Shown here: positions 34,986 to 48,652 of the stretch, piece by piece
Numbering within the stretch: position 1 is the first letter of the stretch
How the letters are laid out: each line of letters opens with the position of its first letter
DNA from: Panax quinquefolius
Lineage: Eukaryota; Streptophyta; Magnoliopsida; Apiales; Araliaceae
Assembly: GCA_020205615.1 (NCBI GenBank)
Contig: CM035170.1
Span: 121,894,642 to 121,958,641, forward strand
Reading direction: 5' to 3'
Length of the DNA stretch: 64,000 bases
Made by a program: the position numbers and the translations under genes
The notes under the pieces: model-generated
What the model was told of the DNA's origin: nothing
The model's input: the letters and a program-made list of their open reading frames with translations, nothing else
Database searches by the model: none

Positions 34986-35149
34986 AACTACAGATGAATT
35001 AAAAATCCACCCAAGATGGTGGTCCACCAAAAATGGCGGTTTAAGTCCTCGTGAGTATCCTCTTGCCAAGTTATTGGATGACCAAGGTTGGAGGCACAAG
35101 AATTGATTAATAATTAATAAAATATATATATATATATATATATATAATC

Positions 35150-35560
35150 CACCCAAGATGGTGGTCCACTCTAAATGGTGGTCAAGTCCTCGTAGATCGC
35201 ACTTCTTGCCAAGAAATCGATTTACCCAAGTGACGAGGCACCGATTTCAAGTCCTCGTAGACCGCACTTGCCAAGAAACCGACAACCTCAAGTGACAAGG
35301 CACCCGATTTCAAGTCCTCGTGAACGCACTTGCCAAGAAATTGGACGACCCAAGTGCCGACGAGGCACTCGAGTGTTACACTTTATCATTAAAAGTGAAT
35401 GAGGCACTGACTATAAGTCCTTAGACCCAAAAAGTTATACTTTTAACTTTAAAAGTAATCGAGGCACCCGACTATAAGTCCTCGAACCAGACAAGTTATA
35501 CTTTCAACTTCAAAAATAATCGAGGATTTATTATTTGAAACGTTATGCTTTTCGTTAAAA
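35150..35560. repeat. Tandem repeat of about 65-75 bp in element A
   Basis: Units containing 'caagtcctcgtagaccgcac', 'ttgccaagaaaccgac' and 'gaggcacccgattt' recur about five times with growing divergence towards the right. The region is noncoding; an (AT)n tract lies directly left at about 35120-35146. Confidence 0.8.
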
Positions 35561-36229
35561 GCAATTTTGTTATCAATAAGTTGTCAAACTTCCACTTATG
35601 CTTGAATATTTTTTCTAATCTCTTTAAAAAAAAAAAAGGAAGTATAGATTCAAGTGTTAGTTTGCATAAAAAAAAACAACAACATGTTTTTTCTTGAATA
35701 GATTCATGTTTCTTTGCTTTTATGAGGCCTATTGGTGTCTTGGAGTCTTAATTCAACAACTTAAGATTCAATGTTAAATATTGAGTTTTAAAGAATCGCT
35801 TCAAATTAAAGGCAATCAATAAGGATAAAAGAAACTACAATTTGATAAATGAAATATATGTACATAAATTTTTCGATACAGAAATGAAAAAAATATGAAA
35901 GTTTATGATCTAAAGGCCATGACACAGTCGAACTAAAGAGAAGAATAACTAAAGCCTTCAAGTCGACAATGGTGTGGTACCACGAGCCTTCAGACAGAGG
36001 CTATCGAGCCTTCAAGGTCTTGGTAGTGATTCAATTTCCCAAAAGCTTGGTCTTCAATTTATGTATGTCATCTTGAAGCTCCTAAAGTTTACATAAAGTA
36101 AGTCATCCTCATGGAGACGTGAAGTGACTTCCGAACGAAGTGCAACAACATGATGATTGGAAATAAAAAGATCCAACCTAGCATAGAAGGAGACATGTCC
36201 AAGAAAAGTTAGGAGATACCTAGATATCC

Positions 36230-36405
36230 TTGAAGAGATCCTCTGGGGCTTGCCTCCTGGGGTTTGCTCCCCTGAGGTTCACTCTCCTAGGACTTTTGTT
36301 TTCAAGGCTTGCAAAACATCAAGCTTCAAAGTGAAGACTTCAACACTTAAAAATATTTTGCACGATCATCTCACCAAAGGCGTGACTCACGCGCGTGAGG
36401 GGCAA
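36230..36405 (+). repeat. Second copy of the pre-3'LTR segment of element A, without an LTR
   Basis: The segment with 'tattttgcacgatc', 'ggcgtgactcacgcg' and 'tgaggggcaaatg' resembles 55.08-55.22 kb, which abuts the 3' LTR through 'catgagggggcaaa'. Here the polypurine-like end is followed by unrelated sequence instead of an LTR. Confidence 0.6.
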
Positions 36406-37295
36406 ATGCTTCTTGGTAGATGACATAGACATCCTCTGAGTTGGGGTGAACTCCCCAAGCGAAGGACAAATGTATACGTGTGGAAGAACACCAACGTGAA
36501 ATCAAGACGGTAAGAAGCATCTTGGTCCTGCTTGATATGAAGATCCTGCATAATTGAATGCAACGCAAAATTTCTACCCTCTTGGTATATCCACATAATC
36601 GAATTTGCGAGAACCTCGCTTCGGTCCAATGTTGCCACCCCGAAGGCGATTGGATAAGTCGGATATGAAATGAATGGGACTGTAGGGGTATTCCTGTTTT
36701 TTATACACATACGAGGAATGCGAAAGCGAGCAGAAAGCTGTCTAAACTTACGCAAGCCGTAAAGATATAGAAATAAGCCCGCTTTCTCGGGAGGAGGAAA
36801 GGTTAGACGATCATAATTCTTCACTTACTCCCGTGAAAACGCCGAAGACCCATAAAAGGGAGCCTTTCCCAGGTCGGCGATGAAAGGAACCTCCTTAGTA
36901 GTTTTCGTCCGTGGAACGCGTTCAATCGGAGTTGGCACAACAAGAAAATATAACATGAGAATTCTAGAAACAAAGAAAGAAAGTGAATGAGGATTTGAAA
37001 TTAAGTGCTTACCATAACAAGAGAGAGGTATGAAACTTAAATAAGAAGATTGGATTTGGGAAAGGAAGATCACGGACACCTTGGATTCGGAAAGGAAGAT
37101 CATGAACACCGAAAGAAGAAAAAGAGCACAAGCATTGGGAGCCATTCAAATAAAAAGGGTAAAAAGAAGAACGAAAAATGTGAAAAAGGAGGCCATTAGG
37201 TTCGGTTCCCTAAGGTTGACCCGTAGGATTTAGCCACCTAAGGAGCTCTCCCTCTTACATTTAACTTCTCCTTACTCGTCAATCAATCGATTGGA
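36406..37295. other. Noncoding interior of element A
   Basis: Minus-strand frames at 36387-36824 and 36825-37145 exist but show no recognisable domain. I treat this as noncoding element sequence. Confidence 0.4.
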
Positions 37296-37745
37296 ATGAA
37301 TGCTACTTCACCCAACATCCGAACTAAGATCCTTGTTAAGGTGAAATGGCTCGGAATAAATTCTTCCTCCTTGCGATGTTGTCCTTTCTTTCAAAATATC
37401 CGAGCCAATGACCTTGTTAAGGTGAAATGGCTCGGAATAAACTCTTCATCCTTGCGGGGTTGTCCTTTCTTTCAAAATATCCGAGCCAAGGACCTTGTTA
37501 AGGGAAATGGCTCTAAATAAATTCCCTCCTCAAGCGTTGTTCCTTTCTTCCGAATATCCGAGCCAATGACCTTTTTAAGGTGAAATGGCTCGGAATAGAT
37601 CCTTCCTCCTTGCGGTGTTCCTTTTTCTTCCGAATATCCGAGCCAATGACCTTGTTAAGGTGAAATGGCTCTAATAAATCCTCCTCCTTGCAAAGTTGTT
37701 TTCTCTTTGAAAATATCCGAGCCAAGATCCCGTTAAGTGAAATGG
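37296..37745. repeat. Tandem repeat of about 80 bp in element A
   Basis: About six units carry 'ccttgttaaggtgaaatggc', 'tcggaataaa', 'ttcctccttgcg' and 'aatatccgagccaa'. Frames on both strands here are translations of the repeat and not genes. Confidence 0.85.
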
Positions 37746-38009
37746 CCCTAAAAAAAAAAACTACAATCACCGAAAAAGAGAAATCGATGAAACAATTAAG
37801 AAAAATTAAACAAAAACATCAACCAACAAACAAACAATCAATCGACAAAATAAAATAATTATACATGAAAAGAGTTTGAAATTCCAACTAAATAAAAGAA
37901 TTATGAAAACAAAGATTTTTCTTGAAAGTAAGTCACCTTCAACAATCTAAACGAATTATGAATTAGAGGCGGTTATAATCAATTTCCTCGATCTAAAAAA
38001 AAAAAAAGA

Positions 38010-38051
<42 letters not shown>

Positions 38052-40206
38052 TAGGTCTCGGATTTGTCGGTCTGAAATGAGGTGATTTCTATCCCAAGAG
38101 AATTGATTGTTGATGGTCTTATGGGCTATCAGAAGAAGAGATGGTGGAATATCTTCTTTTTATTTTCGGACCACGAGGAGCCTTTGACGCTTGTGTTCTC
38201 ATTGAATCATTGTGTAGAATCACTTGGGTAATGCCAGGATCGATCAAGAATGACGGGAAGGAGTGGAGAAGGCTACGTGACTTGATGACTCATGGGATAT
38301 AAAGCAGACGGTTGAAAGGAACCAAATAATTGGCATTGGGAAGCAAGAGTGGGGTTAATCATGTTCATTCTTTTTCATGGGCTTATTTTCTTTTTAGTTT
38401 AAATGAGGTGTTAATCGATAGTCATTGGATGAGGTGAAGGTATGTATAACTTCAACGGATCTTTCTTATGGCAAAATGGAAGTAAAGACATGAATTAATC
38501 ATGGAGTAAGGACCTCTCAAAAATAAGATAAGTAAATATTTTATTTATTTATTTATATATTTTATTTTTATTTTTTGAAAAAATAAAATAAGATTTTATT
38601 TTATTTTATTTTCAAAAAAAAAAAAAAATAGGTTTACCAAACATTCAAAAAAAAAAATGGTTACCTCATTTTTGTATAAGGTTCTACCAAAAAAAATAAA
38701 AATAAAAATAAAATAAAATAAATAAATTGGACTAAGGGTTCGGCCGCCGAACTTTGGCGTGAATAGAAAGGGACTATGGCTATCATGCATAATCATATGA
38801 TTTTAGTTTATTTAATATGATTTTATGATTTTGATTTGTTTTAAAAAAAATCTCTTTTCAAATTAAGAAAGATTTGATTTGATTTTTCAAAATAAAGAAA
38901 GATTTAATTTCAAAAAATAAAATTAAGATTTGATTTTATAAAATTAAGATTTGATTTTATTTTGGAAATAAAAATTAATTTTTGATTTGATAAAAAGGAA
39001 AGACTTGGTGTATCAAGATAAAAAAAAAATTTATTAGGAAGATTATTGCATATATATATATAAGGAGTAAGATCCTATGGGTTTTAATTATAAATGTATC
39101 ATATGACATGATTATTACTTTTACAAAAGTCAATCAATTATGCGTATATATAGATTATAAAACAATATTTTATATATTAGCTCCATTGAGCATTTGGCGT
39201 ACTATATATATCTTTAGGGAATTCTATATAAAGTTTGTTGTATCATACTATCCGAGTACTACTCGAATTAATTATTAATAAGTATGTGTTGAATTTGATA
39301 AAATAAAAAAAACAAAAAAAAAAAAAAAAACTCATGAATTGCTAATAAAGTTCTCCCCAGGATTAGCGATTCATCGAAAATATATATGAAACGAGGGAAT
39401 ATTTTATGGGTCTTACAATTTTGAAATTGCATGGTAATTGTGATAAATATAAGGAAATTAATCTAGACAATTAGGCGTTCTTTGAATTTACGCTTCAACC
39501 ATAACTAGAGAATTATATGCATGGGATATAGGATTTGTCATTTGTATATCTATTTTATAAATTGAGAAAAAGAGGTTGTTTATCATTTCGATCGACCCAA
39601 GCATCATACCATTATTCTGTAGTCCTTCCCATAATATTACTTATGGAAAGTTAAATTATAGCCAATCAAAAAGATGCCTTGATTCAATCATTTTAGTATC
39701 CCGACTTGCGAACTTTTATTTTATTTTATATGGAAATATTTTGCAATGACCAATCACGCTTCACAAGGAATTCTCGCCAAAGCTAAAATAATGATTTGGT
39801 TTTGAAAATGAAGCTCACGTTCACGGGAAGAATTCAAGCTCATTTTTCACTTTGAATTGTAAATGTATTGATTTTTTCGCTCATCGATTCTTCGCATGAT
39901 TGTTTCATTTGTTTATCTTCCCGAAGCTTCACTTTACTACCACTATTACTCGCAATTGTTTCTTTTTCCCTTTAGTTTTTTTTTCGTCTTCTTTCTAAAA
40001 TACATGTCCAAAGAAAATCAATTGCTAATTTGTTATACTTGTCTAGTGGAATCAATTCCTGTCAATCCCCATAAATGACTACGCGGTATCACCAATTAAG
40101 GGAAAAAGATCTTGCGTTTAAAAAAATAATAATATTATTATTATTTTATCAAATTAAATTATTCTTATTTAAAAAAAAATATTTCTCGATTTTCAAAAAT
40201 ATTTTT
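37746..40206. other. AT-rich noncoding part of element A left of the nested array
   Basis: The sequence has A/T homopolymers, an (AT)n tract at about 38014-38050 and repeated 'gatttgattttat' phrases. The same phrases continue on the far side of element B (54.84-54.96 kb), which shows that B interrupts this region. No gene was found. Confidence 0.6.
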
Positions 40207-42600
40207 TGTGAGACCCAGATTTATCAATAAAGATTTAAATTTTGTCAAAATAATTTTTAATATTATGGTGTGAATTTGAGATAATATTATAGTTGTGGGT
40301 AGTATTTATAAATTTTGCAAAGTATGCAAGTGGTTATATTATATTCGATTGGTGGGAATATTAGGTTTAGCGAGGGAATATTAAATACAATGGCTCAATC
40401 ATTGGTGGACCCCACAATGAAATTATTGTCGGATTGAAAAAGCGACAAAATATTTTATTGAAATAACGGCGGAAGTTTTACAGTAGTTCTTGTTGAACTA
40501 CTCGGTAGTAAAAGTACGATGTCGTGTGGTTGCATAGTAGCGCACTCGGTATTGATTATTGATGCTTATGTGAGAAGTCACTCGGTTTGATTCCATTATT
40601 GTCGATTAATAATATGAATTATTATAGCGATAATGACGTTTTGTTTTATTCAGTATTATTAACGTAATAAAAGCGAAACATCTTTATATAAAATAGAATA
40701 CTTTATTAAAGTTATTACATAAATAGAATATATTATATTTTATTATGCATAGTGTTGCATAGTATTTTGCGCAGTATTGCATAGTGTTTGCGTAGTAAAA
40801 TGTTTTTATATAAATAGAATATATTATATTTTATTTAAAAGATTTTTCTTTAAATATGGATGAAATCGATTAAAGTAAATCAATCTGATAGTTCATGGAT
40901 TAATTCTTATGCATTCCATTTTCCTATAAATAGAAGCTCGTTCCTTCATTATTTTCTTACGAATTCATTGAAACTACTGAGAGAGAAATTATAGAGAAGC
41001 TATAGAGAAAATTATAGAAAGAAGAAGAGTATTACTGCTACTTCACTACTTCTTTATTCGAGTTCTTTTTACGGTAAGGGATTTTATTCTTTGTATTCAT
41101 GAAGAGAACCTACATTATTCCATTCATTATTATTACATTTGGAATAACTTTTGTAAAAAGTGGCATACCTATACATGACTTTGTGTCTGTGGCATACCCT
41201 ATACTTGGTGAAATTCTTATATTATTCCATTCTTATTTATTACATTGGAATAACTTTTGTATCTGCAGATTTACCTATACTTGGTGACATTCTTACTATT
41301 ATTCATTGGAACATCCTGTTTACATGTGTTTTTACACTGGTTAAAATTTTTATTATTATTACTGGAACATCACATGCATGTGTTTTACACCGGACTGGTT
41401 CCGTCTTTATCATTACATTGGAATATCCTATCATGTGTGTTTTACAATCGGATCAGTTCCATCTTTATTATTACATTTGGAACATCACATAGGTTGTGAA
41501 TTTCACGACACAGTTCCGTTATTATTATTACTGTTGGAATAACTTTATACATCACAATCTCCGCGTGCATGGTGATTTCTTTTGTTATTCCATTCTTTAT
41601 TATACCCGGTTGGTTAAAACTTTGACTTATACTCCATGAAATTAGTAGAATATCCTTGATATTTGCGTTTCATCCAATATCTTTTCATGGAAATATTCTT
41701 ACGATCATTCTTGAATTTTACTCTCTGAAAGCGATGTCGTGTTGACAATTTGGGCGTTAATAATTCATGGATTAAATAATTCTTGAACTTGTTTTATTGA
41801 ATTATTATGTCATTGTCATCATCCTCGTATTATATTATGTTATCTTTGGCTTACGTGCATAGATGAACTTAGTATGATTATGACCGAGGATCATTCGGTA
41901 TAATCATGACTTGATATAAATGATGTGACAAAAGTCCTCGATGGCTTTGTAATGCGATGATGGATAGTTTTTGGTATGATTATGACCGGGGGTGATTCGG
42001 TATAGTCATGACCATTGATAATTTGATGAAAATCCTTGATGGTGGTGCGGGGATGATTAGATGTGGTGGTTTATTTATTAAAATTTGAGTCTCGGTGATA
42101 AAAATTGATGAAAACCTTTTAAAACCTAAAAGATAGTAGACTTTATTCTCTACTTGACTCTTTTAATGGGTTGCTTATTCATTGCTGATTAAACCGGTTT
42201 CTATTGTATTTTATCGGTTTAACACTTTGTTGAAGGCTAATGATAATTCATTACGCATTATCTTAGTTATAATATTTCTTCTTGGGCTAGTTGAGCTCAC
42301 CTTTTCTTTCACCGTTCTCTTGAAAAATGAGAACATAAATTTGAGACGAGTCGGGGAGCGAAGTAATGGTCCGGAGGATAGCATTAGTAGTCCTCACTAT
42401 TACAGTGAAATAGTGTGATAATAGTTATAATGAGGACTCCTTTTGAGTTTGTATAATATCTAGTAGACAAAATTTGTATTCAAACTCACGGTTTATGTCG
42501 TATTATATACCAGTTATATTATAAGTTGTATTTGAATTTATGTACCATGTAAGTGGCGACCCAAGATGGGTGGCGTATACCTAATTTTGGGGGCGTCACG
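40207..42600 (+). repeat. LTR 1 of element B
   Basis: It runs from TGTGAGACCCAGATTTATCA to 'tacctaattttgggggcgtc' plus ACG; the terminal CA has become CG in this copy. Inside are 'tgcatagtgttgcatagta' micro-repeats (about 40745-40800) and 'ttattacattggaata'-type repeats (41.1-41.56 kb). A promoter-like 'cctataaatagaagctcg' lies at about 40923. Confidence 0.85.
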
Positions 42601-43336
42601 GTTGGTATCGAGCCATAAGTGTGAAGAGCCCCAGAGCCTTATATTGGTGACTTCTGTTGATGGGGAATGCACCGCCCGGACTCTCCGTAGGGGCCGCCGT
42701 CTTTTCGGTGGGTGGTGATACATACCGATGTGAGGTCTTGACACAAGTTGGTGTCCAGAGTCACGGTTGGTATCGAGCTTAGGATATGATCCACGGCTAA
42801 GATCACGAGATAAGAACTAGGAGGGAGAGGCGGGGGAATTCCTTCGCTAGTATGACCTACCTAAGTTTATTTGGTATTTGATTGGTCGGTTGAGAATATA
42901 GGGATAATTTGTTAAATGTCAATTAACCCTTGTTTTGTGGCGGTGTTTGAGAATGGCATCTGAAAATCTTTGAGATAAGCAATGAAGCACATGAGAGTGT
43001 TGATTCGGGCTCAAACAAAAGGTAACGACCAACAACACGATAATAATCATCTTGGTGGCAACGGCTATCGAACAATGATAACCATCGTGGGGAAATTATC
43101 ATGCTAAGAATGGTAACCACTTGGTGGTAATCATGGCAAAGATAATAGAAGTGGAAATTTCAAGAAGAAGGTCATTTAGCTCGATTTTGTCGTATAGTGA
43201 AGTCAAGTCCAAATTGGGATAGTGGCACCAAAGGCGGATCTGACAAAACAAAATCGGTGGTTTTTAAGGCGTTTTTATGACTTCTCAAAAAGTGGGTAAC
43301 CGACGAAGTTAGCACGGGTTAGTTAATTATAAATTC

Positions 43337-43582
43337 TTGCGAAGTCTATACCTTATTGATCTGGGTTCTACCCATTCTTTTATCTCTCTTTGCTTGCGTT
43401 CAACGTTTAAATTTGACTCGGAGAAATTAGACTTTGATTTATCTATTGAAACTTCGTTGGGAGAAACCTTCGTTACCTCCACATTTATTAATCTTGTTGT
43501 TTCAAATAAACACTTTCACGTTACTGTCTATCTTATCTCTTTGAAAATACTTGCCTTTGAGGTAATTTTTGAAAACGATTGA
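43337..43582 (+). pseudogene. Retroviral-type aspartic protease fragment
   Basis: 81 codons begin MRSLYLIDLGSTHSFISL and continue with KFDSEKLDFDLSIETSLGET. Plant Ty3/gypsy proteases have LIDSGSTHSF at this place; here Ser is replaced by Leu. The frame stops shortly after, before the flap region. A second, more damaged copy lies at 49408-49617. Confidence 0.7.
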
Positions 43583-45320
43583 TTAACTACTCATTATTCT
43601 TTTTGTAAGGTTGTTAGCTTTCATATTCTAACCAACTTTTATTATCTGAATTCAAAGTAACCAAATCCTAAAGTTAATCATTTTGTTATATCAAGCCACC
43701 ATAAGTAAAAGCCCGATCCTTTCGTTGTTGACTTCCTTGTGTGGAAGCAAAGCCCGAGACTTTACGTAAGCGACGTCATATTTGAAGATGGCAAGTTGAT
43801 AGGTATCATTGTGAGGTCTTATCCGGGTTAAGGGATAGAAATCACAGATTGGTATTAATGTGACGTCTTATCCAAGTCTTGGATGAGATATGATTTTGAA
43901 TGATATTTCTATCATTAATAAATTTCTTGGCGTATTCTTGAAGACTTCTAGCCTACCCTAGAGCGTGAAATCGAATTTTGTATTGACCCCGATCTGAAAA
44001 CCCATTTCTTAAACCCTCGAATATTTCTTGACTAAAAGGATGCATTTACGTGGATTATGATGAAAGTCATAATAAAAGTATAGAACTAATAAAAATCATG
44101 GGTATATGAAGTATTAGTAAGTTTTATGATGAGTTATGTTGGTTGGTATGTAAAAAACATGAAAGTTTCTTAGAAATCACAAAGAGTTGAAAATCGATTT
44201 TAGTGAAAAAGTAACATGAAATTCAATTGACCATATCTCCTATTATATTTTGAATTTTTGAATGTGGTCAAGTCCTAGAGTTAGATCTATGAGTTACCTA
44301 ACTAATCCAAGTGGAATTACTGGAAAAGGTGTTGTAGATTTTTGTGTGGACTGATTTTAGCAAAGGAGTGCAAAGCTGCAAAAACCGAAAAAGCTTTTGC
44401 CATGATTTTAGAGAGGTTGTTTCAGCCACTTAAATTATGAGAAAAATTCTGGCCTTTTGGGACATGAAAGTATATGGTATAAAGTATCTCCTGTCCAAAA
44501 ATGAGCTCATTACGACTTAAAATGGGCAAGTTATGACTATTTCAATATTTAGGTTTTTCCGACGAAAAACGCTATAACCTAGGAGTTCTATAACTCAGAT
44601 GACCATGAAATTTAAACTGGAAGCTCACGTTAACATGTGTAAGGTCCTGTCAAGATTTGGGAATTTTGGAGTTAACCTTGAGGTAGCTAATTTCTTAAGG
44701 AATTAATTAGAAATTGATTTTTGAAAAATAGTAAATGAATTTTAAAATTCCGAGAAAAATATATTTTTCATTATGGGACTATATTATGCTAAATCCCAGA
44801 AAAGAAATATTTTTGGGACTGATTTGGTATTTTTCATGAAAATAGTTTAATTACGAACATATGAGTTAAATATGTTATGTGAAATGTAAAAAGTTGAAAA
44901 TAGGATTTTATGGCTAAAGAATCCTATATAGAGTATATGCATATTTTTGAGATATTTGATAATTGGAGATGATATCTTATGAGTATGGCATTTTGAATGA
45001 TTAAATGCATTATATGGTAAAAGCGTAAACAATTAAGATAAATTGTTTATAAATTTAAGAAGTGATTAAAATATTGTTATAATATTAATGATATTAGATT
45101 ATGAGATTATTAAGTGATTGATAACATGGGGACATTCTTGAATCTGGATAAATTATATTATAAATGTTTAATATTTATTCTTTATCTCATTTGATTGATT
45201 CTTTATATCATTATCCTCATTACTTATATTATGTTGAAAGTCAAATACGTATGGCACATAGTGCGTAGATGGACTTGGTATGATTATGACCGAGGATTGT
45301 TGGGTATAATCATAACGTAA

Positions 45321-45790
45321 TTGAAAACACAATTATCTTTGGTAGTAGTGCATGGATAATTTGTGGTCGTGATACTTAATGAATACACAATTATCTTTGG
45401 TAGTAGTGTATGGATAATTTGTGGTCGTAATACTAATGAATACACAATTATCTTTGGTAGTAGTGCATGGATAATTTGTGGTCGTGATAATCTTAATGAA
45501 TACACAATTATCTTTGGTAGTAGTGCATGGATAATTTGTGGTGGTAATCTTAATGAATACACAATTATCTTTGGTAGTAGTGCATGGATAATTTGTGGTC
45601 GTGAATCTTAATGAATACACAATTATCTTTGGTAGTAGTGCATGGATAATTTGTGGTCGTGATATCTTAATGAATACACAATTATCTTTGGTAGTAGTGC
45701 ATGGATAATTTGTGGTCGTGATCTTAATGAATACACGATTATCTTTGGTAGTAGTCATGGATAATTAATTGGTCGTGATCTTAATGAATA
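45321..45790. repeat. 58-60-bp minisatellite, eight copies (internal region 1)
   Basis: The unit contains 'acacaattatctttggtagt', 'agtgcatggataattt' and 'gtggtcgtgat'. The last copy has the variant 'acacgattatc'. Frames on both strands across it encode repeated peptide words and are not taken as genes. It lies about 440 bp before LTR 2. Confidence 0.9.
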
Positions 45791-46232
45791 TCCTTGGCAC
45801 GTAGTGCGGGGATGATTCGATGATATGGATTAATTATTGAAATGAGTCTCGTGATGAAATATTAATTCATGGATGTGGTAAAAGTCATCTTTAGTAGTAG
45901 TGCATTGATAGACTTGGTATGATTATGACCACGGATTATTGGTATAATCATGGCCGTAATTAACAACACTGAATATCCTTGGCGATGAAGGCATGGATAA
46001 TTACGTGGTTGTGATACTATTAAGTTGAGTCTCGATATTATTGGTTTTACTGATTGTATATCTTTGGCATGTAGTGCAAAGATGAATTGTTAATGAATAT
46101 CTTTGGTAGGATTGCAAAAAAATGAATTTAATGTTTTCAATGATAAAAGGTATTCAAGGTATTCTCATCTCTTTATCATACCGGTGTCGTACATACCCTA
46201 ATTTCGAGGCGAAATTCCATAAGGAGGGAGAT

Positions 46233-48652
46233 TGTGAGACCCCATTTTATCGATAAAGATTTAAATTTTGTCAAAATAATTTTTAATATTATGGTGTGAA
46301 TTTGAGATAATATTATAGTTGTGGGTAGTATTTATAAATTTTGCAAAAGTATCACAGTGGTTATATTATATTAGATTGGTGGGGAATATTCGGTTTAGCG
46401 AGGAATATTAAATGCAACTACTCAATCATTGGTGGACCCCATGGCGAAATTATTGTCGGATTGAAAAGCGACAAAAATATTTTATTGAAATAACGGCGGA
46501 AGTTTTACTGGTAGTTCTTTGTTGAACTACTTTCGGTAGTAAAAATGCGATGTCGTGAGGTTGCATAAGTAGCACCGGTATTGATTATTGATCTTTATGT
46601 GAGAAGTCAACTCGGTTTGATTCCATTATTGTCGATTAATAATATGAATTATTATAGCGATAATGACGTTTTGTTTTATTAAGTATTATTAACGTAATAA
46701 AAGCGAAACATCTTTATATAAAATAGAATACTTTATTAAAGTTATTACATAAATAGAATATATTATATTTTATTATGCATAGTGTTGCATAGTGTTTTTG
46801 CATAGTGTTTTGCGTAGTATTGCATAGTGTTTGCATAGTAAAATATTTTTTATATAAATAGAATATATTATATTTTATTTAAAAGATTTTTCTTTAAATA
46901 TGGACCGTCAGATTAAAGTAAATCAATACGGATAGTTCATGGATTAATTCTTATGCATTCCATTTTCCTATAAATAGAAGCTCATTCCTTCATTTATTTT
47001 CTTACGAATTCATTGAAACTCTGAGAGAGAAATATAGAAAGAAGCTATAGAGAAAATTATAGAAAGAAGAAGAGTATTACTACTTCTTCACTACTTCTAT
47101 ATTAGGTTCTTTTACGGTAAGGGATGTTATTCGCTTGTATTCATTGAAGAGAACCTACATTATTCCATTCATTATTATTACATTGGAATAACTTTTAAAA
47201 AAAGTGGCATACCTATACATAACTTTGTATGTCTGGCAGCATACCTATACTTGGTGAAATCCTTATATTATTCCATTCTTATTTATTACATTGGAATAAC
47301 TTTTGTATCTGTGATTTTACCTATACTTGGTGACATTCTTCTATTATTACATTTGGAACATCACATGCATGTGTTTTACACGGACACAGTTCCGCTTTTA
47401 TTATTACATGTTGGAACATCACATGCATGTGTTTTACAGGACTGGTTCCGTCTCTTTATCATTACTGTTGGAATATCCTATATCATGTGTTTTACCTTTG
47501 GATCTGGTTCCATCTTTATTATTACATTTGGAACATCATGCGGTTGTGAATTTCACGACTGGTTAAGATTATTATTATTACATTTGGAATAACTTTTATC
47601 ATCTGATCTGCGTGCATGGTGATTTCTTTTGTTATTCCATTCTTTATTATACCCAGTTGGTTAAAACTTTGACTTACTATACTCCATGAAATTAGTAGAA
47701 TATCCTTGATATTTGTATTTCATCGATATCTTTTCATGGAAATATTCTTGATCATTCTTGAATTTTACTCTCTGAAAGCGATGTCGTGTTGACAATTTGG
47801 GCGTTAATAATTCATGGATTAAATAATTCTTGAACTTGTTTTATTGAATTATTATGTCATTGTCATCATCCTCATGTTATATTATGTTATCTTTGGCTTT
47901 ACGTGCGTAGATGAACTTAGTATGATTATGACCGGGGATCATTCGGTATAATCATGACTTGATATAAATGATGTGACAAAAGTCCTCGATGGCTTTAATG
48001 CGATGATGGATAGTTTTTGGTATGATTATGACCGGGGGTGATTCGGTATAGTCGTGACCATTGATAATTTGATGAAAATCCTTGGCCGTGGTAGTGCGAG
48101 GATGATTAGATGTGGTGGTTTATTTATTAAAATTTGAGTCTCGGCGATAAAAATTGATGAAAACCTTTTAAAACCTAAAAGATAGTAGACTTTATTCTCT
48201 CTTGACTCTTTTAATGGATTGCTTATTCAATGCTGCAGATTAAAGCTGGTTGTCTATTGTATTTTATCGGTTTAACAACTGTTGAAGGCTAATGATAATT
48301 TATTCGCATTATCTTAGTCATAATATTTCTTCTTTGGCTAGTTGAGCTCACCCTTTCTTTCATTTGTTCTCTTGAGGAAATGAGAACATATGCATTGGGA
48401 CGACGAGTCGGGGAATGAAGTAATGGTCGAGAGGATAGCATTAGTAGTCCTCACTATTACGTGAAATAGTGTGATAATAGTTGTAATGAGGACTCCTTTT
48501 GAGTTTGTATAATATCTAGTAGACAAAATTTGTATTCAAACTCACGGTTTATGTCGTATTGTACCACACGATTATATTAGTAAGTTGTATTTGAATTTAT
48601 GTACCATGTAAGTGGCGACCCAAGATGGGTGACGTATACCTAATTTTGGGGG
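46233..48652 (+). repeat. LTR 2 of element B
   Basis: It starts TGTGAGACCCCATTTTATCG and ends GGGGGCGTCACA, immediately followed by 'gttggtatcagagccataag'. It serves both as 3' LTR of the left unit and 5' LTR of the right unit. Confidence 0.85.

Larger units (their letters stand above)
42601..46232 (+). mobile_element. Internal region 1 of element B with gag-protease remnant
   Basis: The PBS-like 'tggtatcgagcc' at about 42603 has lost one A relative to the second copy. At 42.95-43.25 kb, Asn/Gly-rich sequence and GHLARFCR are the remains of a gag zinc knuckle. At 43337-43582, LYLIDLGSTHSFISLCLRST is the start of an aspartic protease with the D-x-G-S/T catalytic signature displaced to DLGSTH. 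The rest is noncoding up to the minisatellite at 45.32 kb. Confidence 0.7.

Noticed and set aside
36387..37145. Two adjacent minus-strand frames of 145 and 106 codons within element A
   Set aside because: There is no domain, they run against the element's coding direction, and the sequence around is noncoding retrotransposon DNA.
45284..45758. Long repetitive frames on both strands in the minisatellite of element B, resembling a repeat protein
   Set aside because: They arise from the 58-60-bp tandem unit, change frame between copies and have no start context or family; the second array shows the same effect.
45321..45790. Regular direct repeats considered as a CRISPR-like array
   Set aside because: Units are contiguous without variable spacers, lie in a plant retrotransposon, and have no cas-like neighbours.
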